A stretch of 64,000 bases of DNA from NCBI GenBank assembly GCA_025210555.1, contig JAOARL010000033.1, forward strand, positions 34,151 to 98,150, in the 5' to 3' direction. The position numbers and the translations under genes were made by a program. The stretch comes from Clostridia bacterium (GTDB lineage: Bacteria > Bacillota > Clostridia > Lachnospirales > JAOARL01). This document shows positions 33,833 to 41,012 of this stretch, piece by piece (within the stretch, counting starts at the first letter, position 1; each line of letters begins with the position of its first letter). The notes under the pieces are model-generated. The model had not been told where the DNA came from, made no database searches, and saw nothing but the letters and a program-made list of their open reading frames with translations.

Positions 33833-35830
33833 ATTATTTTTACTACATTTTTCATTTTTACAAATTTCTTTTTTATTTTTTCTTCCTTGCTCGTATAATA
33901 TCTCTCCACACTCTTCACATTTTTTATCAAGAGGCTTCTCCCAACTCATAAAATCACACTCTGGATTATCTTCGCATCCATAGTAAATTCTACCTTTCTT
34001 AGTCTTCTTAATATATACTTTTTTTCCACACTTTGGACATGGTACATCTAATTCTTCAAATATAGATTTTACATTTCTACATTCCGGGAACCCTGGACAA
34101 GCCAAAAATTTACCATATCTTCCATATTTAATTACCATTTTTCTTCCACAAAGTTCACAATCAATATCTGTAACTTCATCTTTAATTTCAATCTTGCTTA
34201 TTTCATTTTCAGCTCTATCTACTAATTTAGCAAATGGATTATAGAATTCTTTTATTACTTCTTTCCATTCTATATTTCCACTTTCAATTTCATCTAACTT
34301 AGCTTCAAGGTCTGCTGTGAAATCTATTTCAACAATATCCTTAAAATAATCTTGCATTATATCATCAACAATTATTCCAAGTTCTGTTGGATAAAACTTT
34401 TTCTCTTCTTTAAGCACATATCTTCTTTGCTGAATAGTTGATATAACAGCTGAATATGTACTAGGTCTACCCACACCATTTTCTTCCATCTTCTTTACTA
34501 AAGATGCCTCTGTATATCTAGCAGGTGGTTTAGTAAAATGTTGACTCTTGTCAATTTTTACTTTTTTAAACTTATCACCTTCATTTAATTCTGGTAAAAG
34601 TTCATCTTTATTTTTAGAATATGAATAAACTTTTAAATATCCATCAAATTTAAGTTTATTACCATTAGCTCTAAACTCATAACCATTTGATTCTGCTTTA
34701 GCCTGAACTGTTTCAAATATAGCATCAACCATTTGACTAGCTATAAATCTTTCCCATATAAGTTTGTAAACCTTATATTCTTCTGGTTTAACTTTTTCTT
34801 TAATACTTATAGGTTCTTTTTCTGGATAACTTGGTCTTATAGCTTCATGAGCATCTTGTGCCCCTTTTTTGTTTTTACTCTTAGCTCCAGGTCCTACATA
34901 TTCTTTCCCTAGATTGTTTTCAATATACTCTACAGCTTTAGTTCTTGCTTCATCTGAAACTCTATAAGAATCTGTACGAATGTAACTTATATATCCAGCC
35001 TCATATAGCCTTTGAGCTATACTCATTGTTTTCTTAGTTGTATATCCTAAATTTTTAAAAGCTTCTTGCTGAAGTGTACTTGTTATAAATGGCAAATTTG
35101 GACTTCTTTTTCTATCTTTAGAAGATATACTTACTATTTCAAACTTATTTTCATCTATTTCATTTAAAACTTTTTCTACTTCTTCTTCGCTTTTAAGTTC
35201 AACTTTTTTATTTTCTTTTCCAAAAAATTCAAAGTCTACTTTTTTAATTTTAGCATTAAGTTTCCAATATTCTTCTGGATTAAAATCCTCTATTTCCATT
35301 TCACGCTCTACAACTAATCTTAGAGCCACTGATTGAACTCTACCAGCACTTAGTCCTTTTCTTACTTTTTTCCAAAGAAGTGGACTAATTTTATATCCTA
35401 CTATTCTATCCAAAACTCTTCTTGCTTGTTGTGAATCTACTAATTCCATTTCTATCTCTCTAGGAGACTTTATAGATTTTTTAATAGCTTCTTTTGTTAT
35501 TTCATTAAATGTTATTCTCTTATATTCATCAAGTCCTAACAAATACTTAAGATGCCAAGATATCGCTTCACCTTCCCTATCTGGATCGGTTGCAAGATAT
35601 ACTTGTTTTGCTTTTTTCACTTCGCTCTTAATTTCTTTTACTTTGTCACCTTTACCTCTTATAGTTATATATTTAGGTTCAAAGTCATTTTCAACATCTA
35701 CTCCTAATTGGCTCTTCGGAAGGTCCCGCAAGTGTCCATTAGAAGCTATAACATTGTATGAAGATCCAAGTATTTTTTTTATAGTCTTTGCCTTTGCAGG
35801 TGACTCGACTATTACTAAATTTTTGGCCAT
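33827..35830 (-). CDS. topA: DNA topoisomerase I
   Basis: 667 residues. It has an N-terminal Toprim domain (IVESPAKAKTI, DPDREGEAISWH), the active-site Tyr in YISYIRTDSYR (about 290-300), and three C-terminal zinc ribbons (CELC...CPGFPEC; CPKC...CEDNPEC; CEEC...CKNEKC). It relaxes negatively supercoiled DNA. topA just before codY (topA-codY) and after dprA mirrors the Bacillus dprA-topA-gid-codVWXY order, with the gid and clp genes missing here. Confidence 0.97.
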   Translation of the reverse strand: MAKNLVIVESPAKAKTIKKILGSSYNVIASNGHLRDLPKSQLGVDVENDFEPKYITIRGKGDKVKEIKSEVKKAKQVYLATDPDREGEAISWHLKYLLGLDEYKRITFNEITKEAIKKSIKSPREIEMELVDSQQARRVLDRIVGYKISPLLWKKVRKGLSAGRVQSVALRLVVEREMEIEDFNPEEYWKLNAKIKKVDFEFFGKENKKVELKSEEEVEKVLNEIDENKFEIVSISSKDRKRSPNLPFITSTLQQEAFKNLGYTTKKTMSIAQRLYEAGYISYIRTDSYRVSDEARTKAVEYIENNLGKEYVGPGAKSKNKKGAQDAHEAIRPSYPEKEPISIKEKVKPEEYKVYKLIWERFIASQMVDAIFETVQAKAESNGYEFRANGNKLKFDGYLKVYSYSKNKDELLPELNEGDKFKKVKIDKSQHFTKPPARYTEASLVKKMEENGVGRPSTYSAVISTIQQRRYVLKEEKKFYPTELGIIVDDIMQDYFKDIVEIDFTADLEAKLDEIESGNIEWKEVIKEFYNPFAKLVDRAENEISKIEIKDEVTDIDCELCGRKMVIKYGRYGKFLACPGFPECRNVKSIFEELDVPCPKCGKKVYIKKTKKGRIYYGCEDNPECDFMSWEKPLDKKCEECGEILYEQGRKNKKEICKNEKCSKNNL

Positions 35831-35881
35831 ATCATCCTCCGTAATCTTATATCCTAATTTACTTCCCTTAAAATCTATACA

Positions 35882-35910
35882 ATAATATATTACTTTGTAT
35901 TATATTTCAA
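35882..35910 (-). promoter_or_regulatory. Candidate sigma-A promoter for topA
   Basis: Minus strand: TTGAAA (35905-35910), 17-base spacer, TATTAT (35882-35887), in the 88-base gap between dprA and topA. Confidence 0.5.
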
Positions 35911-35918
35911 GAAAAATT

Positions 35919-36716
35919 TTAATTTTTTGTACATTTATACATATCTAAAACATCCTTATAGCTAGTAATCATAGTAGCTCCATCATTTATCAAAAAATTT
36001 GTTCCTTTATGGTTAATTGAGTCCATTTCGCCTGGAACTACCATTATTTCTCTTCCTATTTCAAGCGCATTAGCCACAGTTATAAGTGTTCCACTTCTTT
36101 CTTTAGCTTCAACTACTATTAATATTTTACTAAGGGCTGCTATTATTCTATTTCTAGCTACAAACTTCCACTTTTCTGGTGGACTTGTAGGCATGTATTC
36201 TGTAACTAAAATCCCTTTTTCTTCTATATTATGCATTAACATTTTGTTCTTTTTAGGATAGCAGTAATTAAAACCATATGCAAGTACTCCTATCGGTAAC
36301 CCTTTATTTTCAAAAGATCCCTCAAGAGCTATTGTATCTATTCCTTTTGCCATACCTGACACAAAGGCCACCTCATCGTCTATTACTTCCACTATATTTT
36401 TAGTTACCCTTTTGCCATACTCAGTGTTTTCTCTGCTACCTATTACCCCTATTTTATATCTAGCTAGCGCACTGATATTACCCTTTACAAATATAACTAT
36501 CGGAAAATCTTCAAGCTCTAATAACTCTTTTGGATAATTTTCTTCAAAAAAGCAAATATATTTACAATTACTTTCTTTTATTTCTCTCTTTATTTCTTCT
36601 AAATTTAAATCAGAAAAATATTTTTCTTCTATATTAATATTTAAATATTTATATTTTTCTCTTCTTTTTATTTTCTTAGTTAAATGTAACATCAAAAACA
36701 TTTCACGCTTATTCAT
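35919..36716 (-). CDS. dprA: DNA-processing protein DprA
   Basis: 265 residues, mostly the Rossmann-like core: IGSRENTEYGKRVTKNIV, FVSGMAKGIDTIALEGSF, RNRIIAALSKILIVVEAKERSGTL and VVPGEMDSINHKGTNFLINDGA. DprA loads RecA on incoming single-stranded DNA in transformation. The N-terminal SAM-like and C-terminal winged-helix parts of longer versions are short or missing. Start ATG has AAAGGAG. Confidence 0.93.
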   Translation of the reverse strand: MNKREMFLMLHLTKKIKRREKYKYLNINIEEKYFSDLNLEEIKREIKESNCKYICFFEENYPKELLELEDFPIVIFVKGNISALARYKIGVIGSRENTEYGKRVTKNIVEVIDDEVAFVSGMAKGIDTIALEGSFENKGLPIGVLAYGFNYCYPKKNKMLMHNIEEKGILVTEYMPTSPPEKWKFVARNRIIAALSKILIVVEAKERSGTLITVANALEIGREIMVVPGEMDSINHKGTNFLINDGATMITSYKDVLDMYKCTKN

Positions 36717-36794
36717 ACCTTCATCTCCTTTTTAAGAGATTATATGTATATTTATGTAAACATTTATATATATTCACAATAAAATGTTTTAACA

Positions 36795-36825
36795 AAAGAA
36801 TAAAGAGCATTTAGCATGCTCTTTA
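36795..36825 (-). terminator. Intrinsic terminator after nrdG
   Basis: TAAAGAGCAT-GCTAA-ATGCTCTTTA (36801-36810 and 36816-36825), then TTCTTTTGTT. The stem begins inside the nrdG stop codon. Confidence 0.75.
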
Positions 36826-37515
36826 TAATCCTTTTACATTTACTTTTTTATAATGTGTTTCTAATGTTTCCTTAAATTCATTTAGGGTTTCTTTTTCATG
36901 TGCCGAAAACCCACCAATAATTTGATCACAGTTAGGATTATATTGCTGAAGTGAATATGTTTCGCCTTCACCTAACCACTCTTTAATTTTATGAATATCT
37001 TCTATGCTATGAAACTCTTTAATTACAGTAGTTCTGAATTCATGATCTATTCCACTATTTTTTATAAGATCAACCGATTTTTTAATCTTATTTATATCAA
37101 TAGCTTTTAACCCTACTGTCTCTGCATATTTCCCAGGCGAGTTTTTTATATCCATAGCAACATAATCTAACTTTCCCGCTTTTAATAGTTTCTCTAGTAC
37201 ATCTGGTCTATATCCATTCGTATCAAGCTTAACATGATATCCTTTTTCTCTAACTTTATCTATAAAATTTTCAAGATTTTTATCCAACGTTGGCTCTCCA
37301 CCACTTATGCATATTCCATCTAACATGCATTTTCTTTTATCTAAGTGTTTCAATATCTCATCTGTAGGTATTGTATCCATCTTCATATGATTTTTCACAA
37401 GATCTTTATTATGGCAATATGGACAATTCATATTGCATCCTCCTGAAAAAACTGTTGTTACTACTTTACTTGGTGCATCTACAAATGATGATTTCTGCCA
37501 ACCGTGAATTCTCAT
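36823..37515 (-). CDS. nrdG: Anaerobic ribonucleotide reductase activating enzyme NrdG
   Basis: 230 residues, a radical SAM protein with the cluster motif CNMNCPYC (near residue 27-34) and a GGEPTLDKN SAM-binding segment. It generates the glycyl radical on NrdD. It is longer than the E. coli form, as is common for Clostridia. It follows nrdD by 15 bases and ends the nrdR-nrdD-nrdG operon. Confidence 0.92.
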   Translation of the reverse strand: MRIHGWQKSSFVDAPSKVVTTVFSGGCNMNCPYCHNKDLVKNHMKMDTIPTDEILKHLDKRKCMLDGICISGGEPTLDKNLENFIDKVREKGYHVKLDTNGYRPDVLEKLLKAGKLDYVAMDIKNSPGKYAETVGLKAIDINKIKKSVDLIKNSGIDHEFRTTVIKEFHSIEDIHKIKEWLGEGETYSLQQYNPNCDQIIGGFSAHEKETLNEFKETLETHYKKVNVKGL

Positions 37516-37530
37516 TTTGATTCCTCCTAA

Positions 37531-39639
37531 TTAAACAACAAACTCTTTTCTTTCTTCATATTCCATCTGTTTTCCATCATTCCAGCAATGAACTGGTCTA
37601 TGGAACCCTACTACTCTTGTCCAAACTTCCGTATCAGCATCACACTCTGGGCATTTGAACTTTTCACCGTTTATATAACCATGCTCTGGACATATTGAGA
37701 ACGTTGGCGAAATTGTAAAGTATGGTAACTCATAATTAGTAAATACCTTTTTAATTAAGTTCTTAACAACTTCGATATCTTCAATTCTCTCACCCAAGAA
37801 TCCATGAAGTACTGTACCTCCAGTATATCTTGTTTGTAGTGCATCTTGCAAGTCAATTGCTTCAAAAATGTCTACTGTGTGCCCTACTGGTAATTGAGTA
37901 CTATTTGTATAATATGGCGTTTTTCCTCCTGCAGTTATTATTTCAGGATATTTTTCAACATCCATTTTTGCTAATCTATATCCAGTTCCTTCAGCAGGTG
38001 TTGCCTCTAAATTATATAAATTTCCAGTTTCTTCTTGATATCCCATTATTATTTCTCTCATGAAATCTAATACTTTAACACTGAACTCTTGTCCTTTTTC
38101 AGTTGTTATATCTTCTTTATCACCAAAGAAATTTCTAATACATTCATTCATACCATTGAGTCCAATTGTTGAAAAGTGATTTTTCCAGTAACATCCAAAT
38201 CTCTCATATACAGTATCTAAATAGTACTTACTATATGGGTAAAGTCCCATTTCCATACTTTGCTCTACAACTTTTCTTTTTGTTTCTAATGAATTTTTAG
38301 CACACTCCATTAAGTGATTTAATCTTTCAAAGAACTCTTCTTCTGACTTCGATACATATCCAAGTCTAGGCATATTTATTGTAACTACACCAATACTACC
38401 TGTAAGCGGGTTAGCCCCAAATAAACCTCCACCTCTTTTTCTTAATTCTCTATTATCAAGTCTTAATCTACAACACATACTTCTTGCATCTTCAGGTGAC
38501 ATATCTGAATTTATAAAGTTTGCAAAATATGGTATTCCGTATTTTGCTGTCATTTCAAATACTAAGTCTAAACCTTCTCTATCCCAGTCAAAATCTTTAG
38601 ATATATTATATGTTGGAATTGGGAAAGTAAATATTCTACCTTTTGCATCCCCTTCCATCATTACCTCTGCAAATGCTCTATTTATCATATCCATTTCTTC
38701 TTGATACTCCCCAAAAGTTGTATCCTTTCTTTCTCCACCAATAATTACTGGTTCATTAGCGAGCATCTTAGGACATTCAAGGTCCATAGTTAAATTTACA
38801 AAAGGAGTTTGAAAACCTACTCTTGTTGGAACATTTAAGTTAAATACAAATTCTTGCATGGCTTGTTTTACCTGTTTGTAATTTAATCCATCTTTTCTAA
38901 TAAACGGTGCTAAATATGTGTCAAAAGATGACACAGCTTGTGCTCCAGCTGCTTCTCCTTGCAATGTATAAAAGAAATTAACTAATTGAAGTAATGCCGT
39001 CCTAAAATGTCTTGGAGCTTTACTTTCAATTTTTCCTCTTACCCCACTAAAACCTCTAGTTAAAAGATCTTCAAGACTCCATCCACAGCAGTATGATGCA
39101 AATAATCCTAAATCGTGGATATGAAAATCTCCTGCTAAATGTTTCTCTCTAATTGTTTCATCATAAATTTTATTAAGCCAATATTCTTTTGTAACTTCCG
39201 ATACTATATGATTGTTTAATCCCTGTAATGAATAACCCATATTTGAGTTTTCTCTAACTCTCCAGTGAGCTTGATCCACATATCTATCAAATGTATCCAA
39301 AACATCAACAAAAGCTTTCTTTCCTTCTCTTATGTTTTCATGAACATATCTATATTTTACATAGTGTTTTACTGCTTCTTTTTCTCCTGATTCTATAAGA
39401 ACATCCTCTACAACGTCCTGTACATCTTCAATATTAGGTATTATTTTTTCACTATATCTATTATCAAGTTTATATAAAACTTTATCACTTAAAACCTCAG
39501 CTAATTTATTAAACTTTTCATCTTTATCATAATCGTATACATTCATTATTGCATTCTTTATTGCTTTAGTTATCTTTTCTTGTTCAAACCTTACCTCTGA
39601 TCCATCTCTTTTTATTATAGTACTTATCATATTTAACAT
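37531..39639 (-). CDS. nrdD: Anaerobic ribonucleoside-triphosphate reductase NrdD
   Basis: 702 residues. The N-terminal ATP-cone (IIKRDGSEVRFEQEKITKAI) is the allosteric domain. The catalytic barrel follows, and the C-terminus has a zinc Cys4 (CPEHG, CPEC) before RVVGFHRPV, which carries the expected glycyl-radical glycine. It makes dNTPs without oxygen, and the radical is killed by oxygen, so it marks an anaerobic lifestyle. Its start overlaps the nrdR end. Confidence 0.96.
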   Translation of the reverse strand: MLNMISTIIKRDGSEVRFEQEKITKAIKNAIMNVYDYDKDEKFNKLAEVLSDKVLYKLDNRYSEKIIPNIEDVQDVVEDVLIESGEKEAVKHYVKYRYVHENIREGKKAFVDVLDTFDRYVDQAHWRVRENSNMGYSLQGLNNHIVSEVTKEYWLNKIYDETIREKHLAGDFHIHDLGLFASYCCGWSLEDLLTRGFSGVRGKIESKAPRHFRTALLQLVNFFYTLQGEAAGAQAVSSFDTYLAPFIRKDGLNYKQVKQAMQEFVFNLNVPTRVGFQTPFVNLTMDLECPKMLANEPVIIGGERKDTTFGEYQEEMDMINRAFAEVMMEGDAKGRIFTFPIPTYNISKDFDWDREGLDLVFEMTAKYGIPYFANFINSDMSPEDARSMCCRLRLDNRELRKRGGGLFGANPLTGSIGVVTINMPRLGYVSKSEEEFFERLNHLMECAKNSLETKRKVVEQSMEMGLYPYSKYYLDTVYERFGCYWKNHFSTIGLNGMNECIRNFFGDKEDITTEKGQEFSVKVLDFMREIIMGYQEETGNLYNLEATPAEGTGYRLAKMDVEKYPEIITAGGKTPYYTNSTQLPVGHTVDIFEAIDLQDALQTRYTGGTVLHGFLGERIEDIEVVKNLIKKVFTNYELPYFTISPTFSICPEHGYINGEKFKCPECDADTEVWTRVVGFHRPVHCWNDGKQMEYEERKEFVV

Positions 39640-40097
39640 CTACCTTTCTCTTTTAATAGTGTTGAAATCTCATCCATAAATGTATCTATATCTTTAAACT
39701 TTTTATATACTGATGCAAATCTTACATATGCAACTTCATCAATATCTTTAAGTTTTTCCATTGTTATTTTTCCTACATCTTCTGTTGAAACTTCCTTCTT
39801 CATTAAGTTTTGTAAATCTTTTTCTACTTCATCTACTAACTTCTCAATTGTGTCTATTGACAAAGATCTCTTATTACCAGCTTTCACAATTCCACTTATT
39901 AACTTCTCCTTGCTAAATACTTCCCTTGTTTCATCCCTTTTTACAACAATTAAAGGTATAGTTTCTATCTTTTCATATGTTGTAAATCTTTCTTTACAGG
40001 ATTCACACTCTCTTCTTCTTCTAATACTTGAATTATCATCAGAAGGCCTTGAATCAATTACTTTTGTATATTCATTACTACAAAAAGGACATCTCAT
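39633..40097 (-). CDS. nrdR: Ribonucleotide reductase regulator NrdR
   Basis: 154 residues starting MRCPFCSNEYTKVIDSR. The N-terminal zinc ribbon (CPFC...CESCKERF) is followed by an ATP-cone (about 50-140). ATP/dATP binding controls its repression of RNR genes. The open frame extends 16 codons upstream, but the ATG at 40097 has GGAG at good spacing and gives the family start. Two NrdR boxes overlap its own promoter. Confidence 0.95.
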   Translation of the reverse strand: MRCPFCSNEYTKVIDSRPSDDNSSIRRRRECESCKERFTTYEKIETIPLIVVKRDETREVFSKEKLISGIVKAGNKRSLSIDTIEKLVDEVEKDLQNLMKKEVSTEDVGKITMEKLKDIDEVAYVRFASVYKKFKDIDTFMDEISTLLKEKGRC

Positions 40098-40110
40098 AAA
40101 ACCACTCCTA

Positions 40111-40126
40111 CAACAATATTTTGTGT
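40111..40126. promoter_or_regulatory. NrdR box A
   Basis: CAACAATATTTTGTGT agrees with the ACACWATATWTWGTGT consensus at nearly all positions. It lies between the promoter -10 and the nrdR start. Confidence 0.65.
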
Positions 40127-40133
40127 TGTATAC

Positions 40134-40162
40134 ATTTTCACACACAAGATATAGTATGTCAA
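40134..40162 (-). promoter_or_regulatory. Sigma-A promoter for nrdR-nrdD-nrdG
   Basis: Minus strand: TTGACA (40157-40162), 17-base spacer, GAAAAT (40134-40139). The -35 is perfect; box B overlaps the spacer and part of the -35. Confidence 0.6.
40144..40159. promoter_or_regulatory. NrdR box B
   Basis: ACAAGATATAGTATGT, a weaker NrdR match, centred 33 bases (about three helical turns) from box A, the usual tandem arrangement. Confidence 0.5.
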
Positions 40163-40344
40163 AATATAAAAAAGCACATTTTTGTTTGTTTTAACACATT
40201 TGCTTTTATTAACTTTTTTTTACTCCTAAATACTCCATTTTACTCTCGTTTTCGTTTTTGATTTTAAATAAACCTTGTGGGAGTTCTTAATAATTAGTGC
40301 CTAATGAAATTGTCAGAATATTGTTTCCTTGAAAAACTTAATGC
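40163..40344. other. Gap between nrdR promoter and ArsR-like terminator
   Basis: About 180 bases without a credible gene. It holds an inverted repeat ATTAG-TGC-CTAAT (40293-40305) inside a possible weak minus-strand promoter (CTGACA, 17-base spacer, TTATTA) and a nine-codon open frame preceded by GAGAG that I do not consider a gene. No known riboswitch was recognised. Confidence 0.4.
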
Positions 40345-40373
40345 AAAAAAATAGCGAATATTTATTCGCTATT
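40345..40373 (-). terminator. Intrinsic terminator of the ArsR-like gene
   Basis: AATAGCGAATA-AA-TATTCGCTATT (40350-40373), then TTTTTGC on the minus strand. The stem covers the stop codon at 40362. Confidence 0.8.
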
Positions 40374-40883
40374 TTTTCTATTATAAAATATTAAACTCGC
40401 CCCTGCTATCATGTTTATAAATCCTGCAATTACATTAGTATGTATATAATATTTCCCATCCTTGCTAAATATAAATTTTAGTGATAACAGCGCATTTAAA
40501 TGATGATATATTTTCCCAGTTGTAGAATATCCTAACTCATCCATAAGCTCATTAACAGTTTTAGCATTTTCAAGCAAAGATTTTAAAATATCATATCTAC
40601 TTTCATTCCCTAATGCAGAGAAAACATCTGTAACTAATGAACTATCCATATTTAAAAGGCCTTTAATGTCTCCTGAATAATCCCATTGAGCATTATTATT
40701 CTCATTACTATAAGATCCCAGTGTCGCAAACTCTCTTTTTTTGCCATCTGTTCTTTCTAGAGCATTTTTTATTCTTTCCTTTGAAATGTTTTTTTCCTCT
40801 TCCGAACCATAATCTTTAATTAGTAATTTTTTTATTTCTTTTAATTCTTCTTTCAAATCATTAATTTCCTCTTCATAATTCAT
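40362..40883 (-). CDS. ArsR-like winged-helix regulator, cysteine-free
   Basis: 173 residues from the ATG at 40883 (AGGAG nine bases upstream); longer starts would lie in the operator. Residues 1-45 are a charged coiled coil. Residues about 83-150 form an ArsR-type winged helix (VFSALGNESRYDILKSLLE...VNELMDELGYSTTGKIYHHLNALLSLKFI). A C-terminal hydrophobic helix (about 151-168) may dimerise or touch the membrane. There is no cysteine, so thiol-metal sensing as in classic ArsR is unlikely. The promoter lies between two copies of a palindromic site, so autoregulation is strongly suggested. The ligand and targets are unknown. Confidence 0.8.
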   Translation of the reverse strand: MNYEEEINDLKEELKEIKKLLIKDYGSEEEKNISKERIKNALERTDGKKREFATLGSYSNENNNAQWDYSGDIKGLLNMDSSLVTDVFSALGNESRYDILKSLLENAKTVNELMDELGYSTTGKIYHHLNALLSLKFIFSKDGKYYIHTNVIAGFINMIAGASLIFYNRKNSE

Positions 40884-40909
40884 CTTGACCATCTCCTTTT
40901 CGACCGTTT

Positions 40910-40922
40910 CGTAATTACGTAA
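40910..40922. promoter_or_regulatory. Palindromic operator, proximal copy
   Basis: CGTAATTACGTAA, containing the perfect palindrome CGTAATTACG, five bases downstream of the -10 (40927-40932), at the predicted transcription start of the ArsR-like gene. Confidence 0.65.
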
Positions 40923-40926
40923 TATC

Positions 40927-40955
40927 ATAATAACATCTTTCTCATTCTATGTCAA
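40927..40955 (-). promoter_or_regulatory. Strong sigma-A promoter of the ArsR-like gene
   Basis: Minus strand: TTGACA (40950-40955), 17-base spacer, TATTAT (40927-40932). Perfect -35, 5 of 6 in the -10. It sits between two operator copies. Confidence 0.75.
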
Positions 40956-40957
40956 CA

Positions 40958-40970
40958 CGTAATTACGTAA
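40958..40970. promoter_or_regulatory. Palindromic operator, distal copy
   Basis: CGTAATTACGTAA, identical to the proximal copy and 48 bases away. Here it extends to a 12-bp perfect palindrome, ACGTAATTACGT. It lies directly upstream of the -35. Confidence 0.65.
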
Positions 40971-40973
40971 AAA

Positions 40974-41009
40974 CAAAAAAAGATGCCTCGTCTTTCAAAG
41001 GCACCTTTA
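40974..41009 (-). terminator. Intrinsic terminator after the S-layer gene
   Basis: AAAGGTGCCT...AGGCATCTTT (arms 40999-41008 and 40979-40988) followed by TTTTTTT on the minus strand. Confidence 0.75.
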
Positions 41010-41012
41010 ATA

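Noticed and set aside
40200..40240. Nine-codon frame (MEYLGVKKS) with GAGAG upstream on the minus strand
   Set aside because: Too short, no family, no sign of a leader-peptide attenuator around it.
40966..40985. Operator next to the S-layer terminator as a shared control site
   Set aside because: Both genes read the same way and the terminator ends the S-layer transcript; the palindrome is placed for the ArsR-like promoter only.
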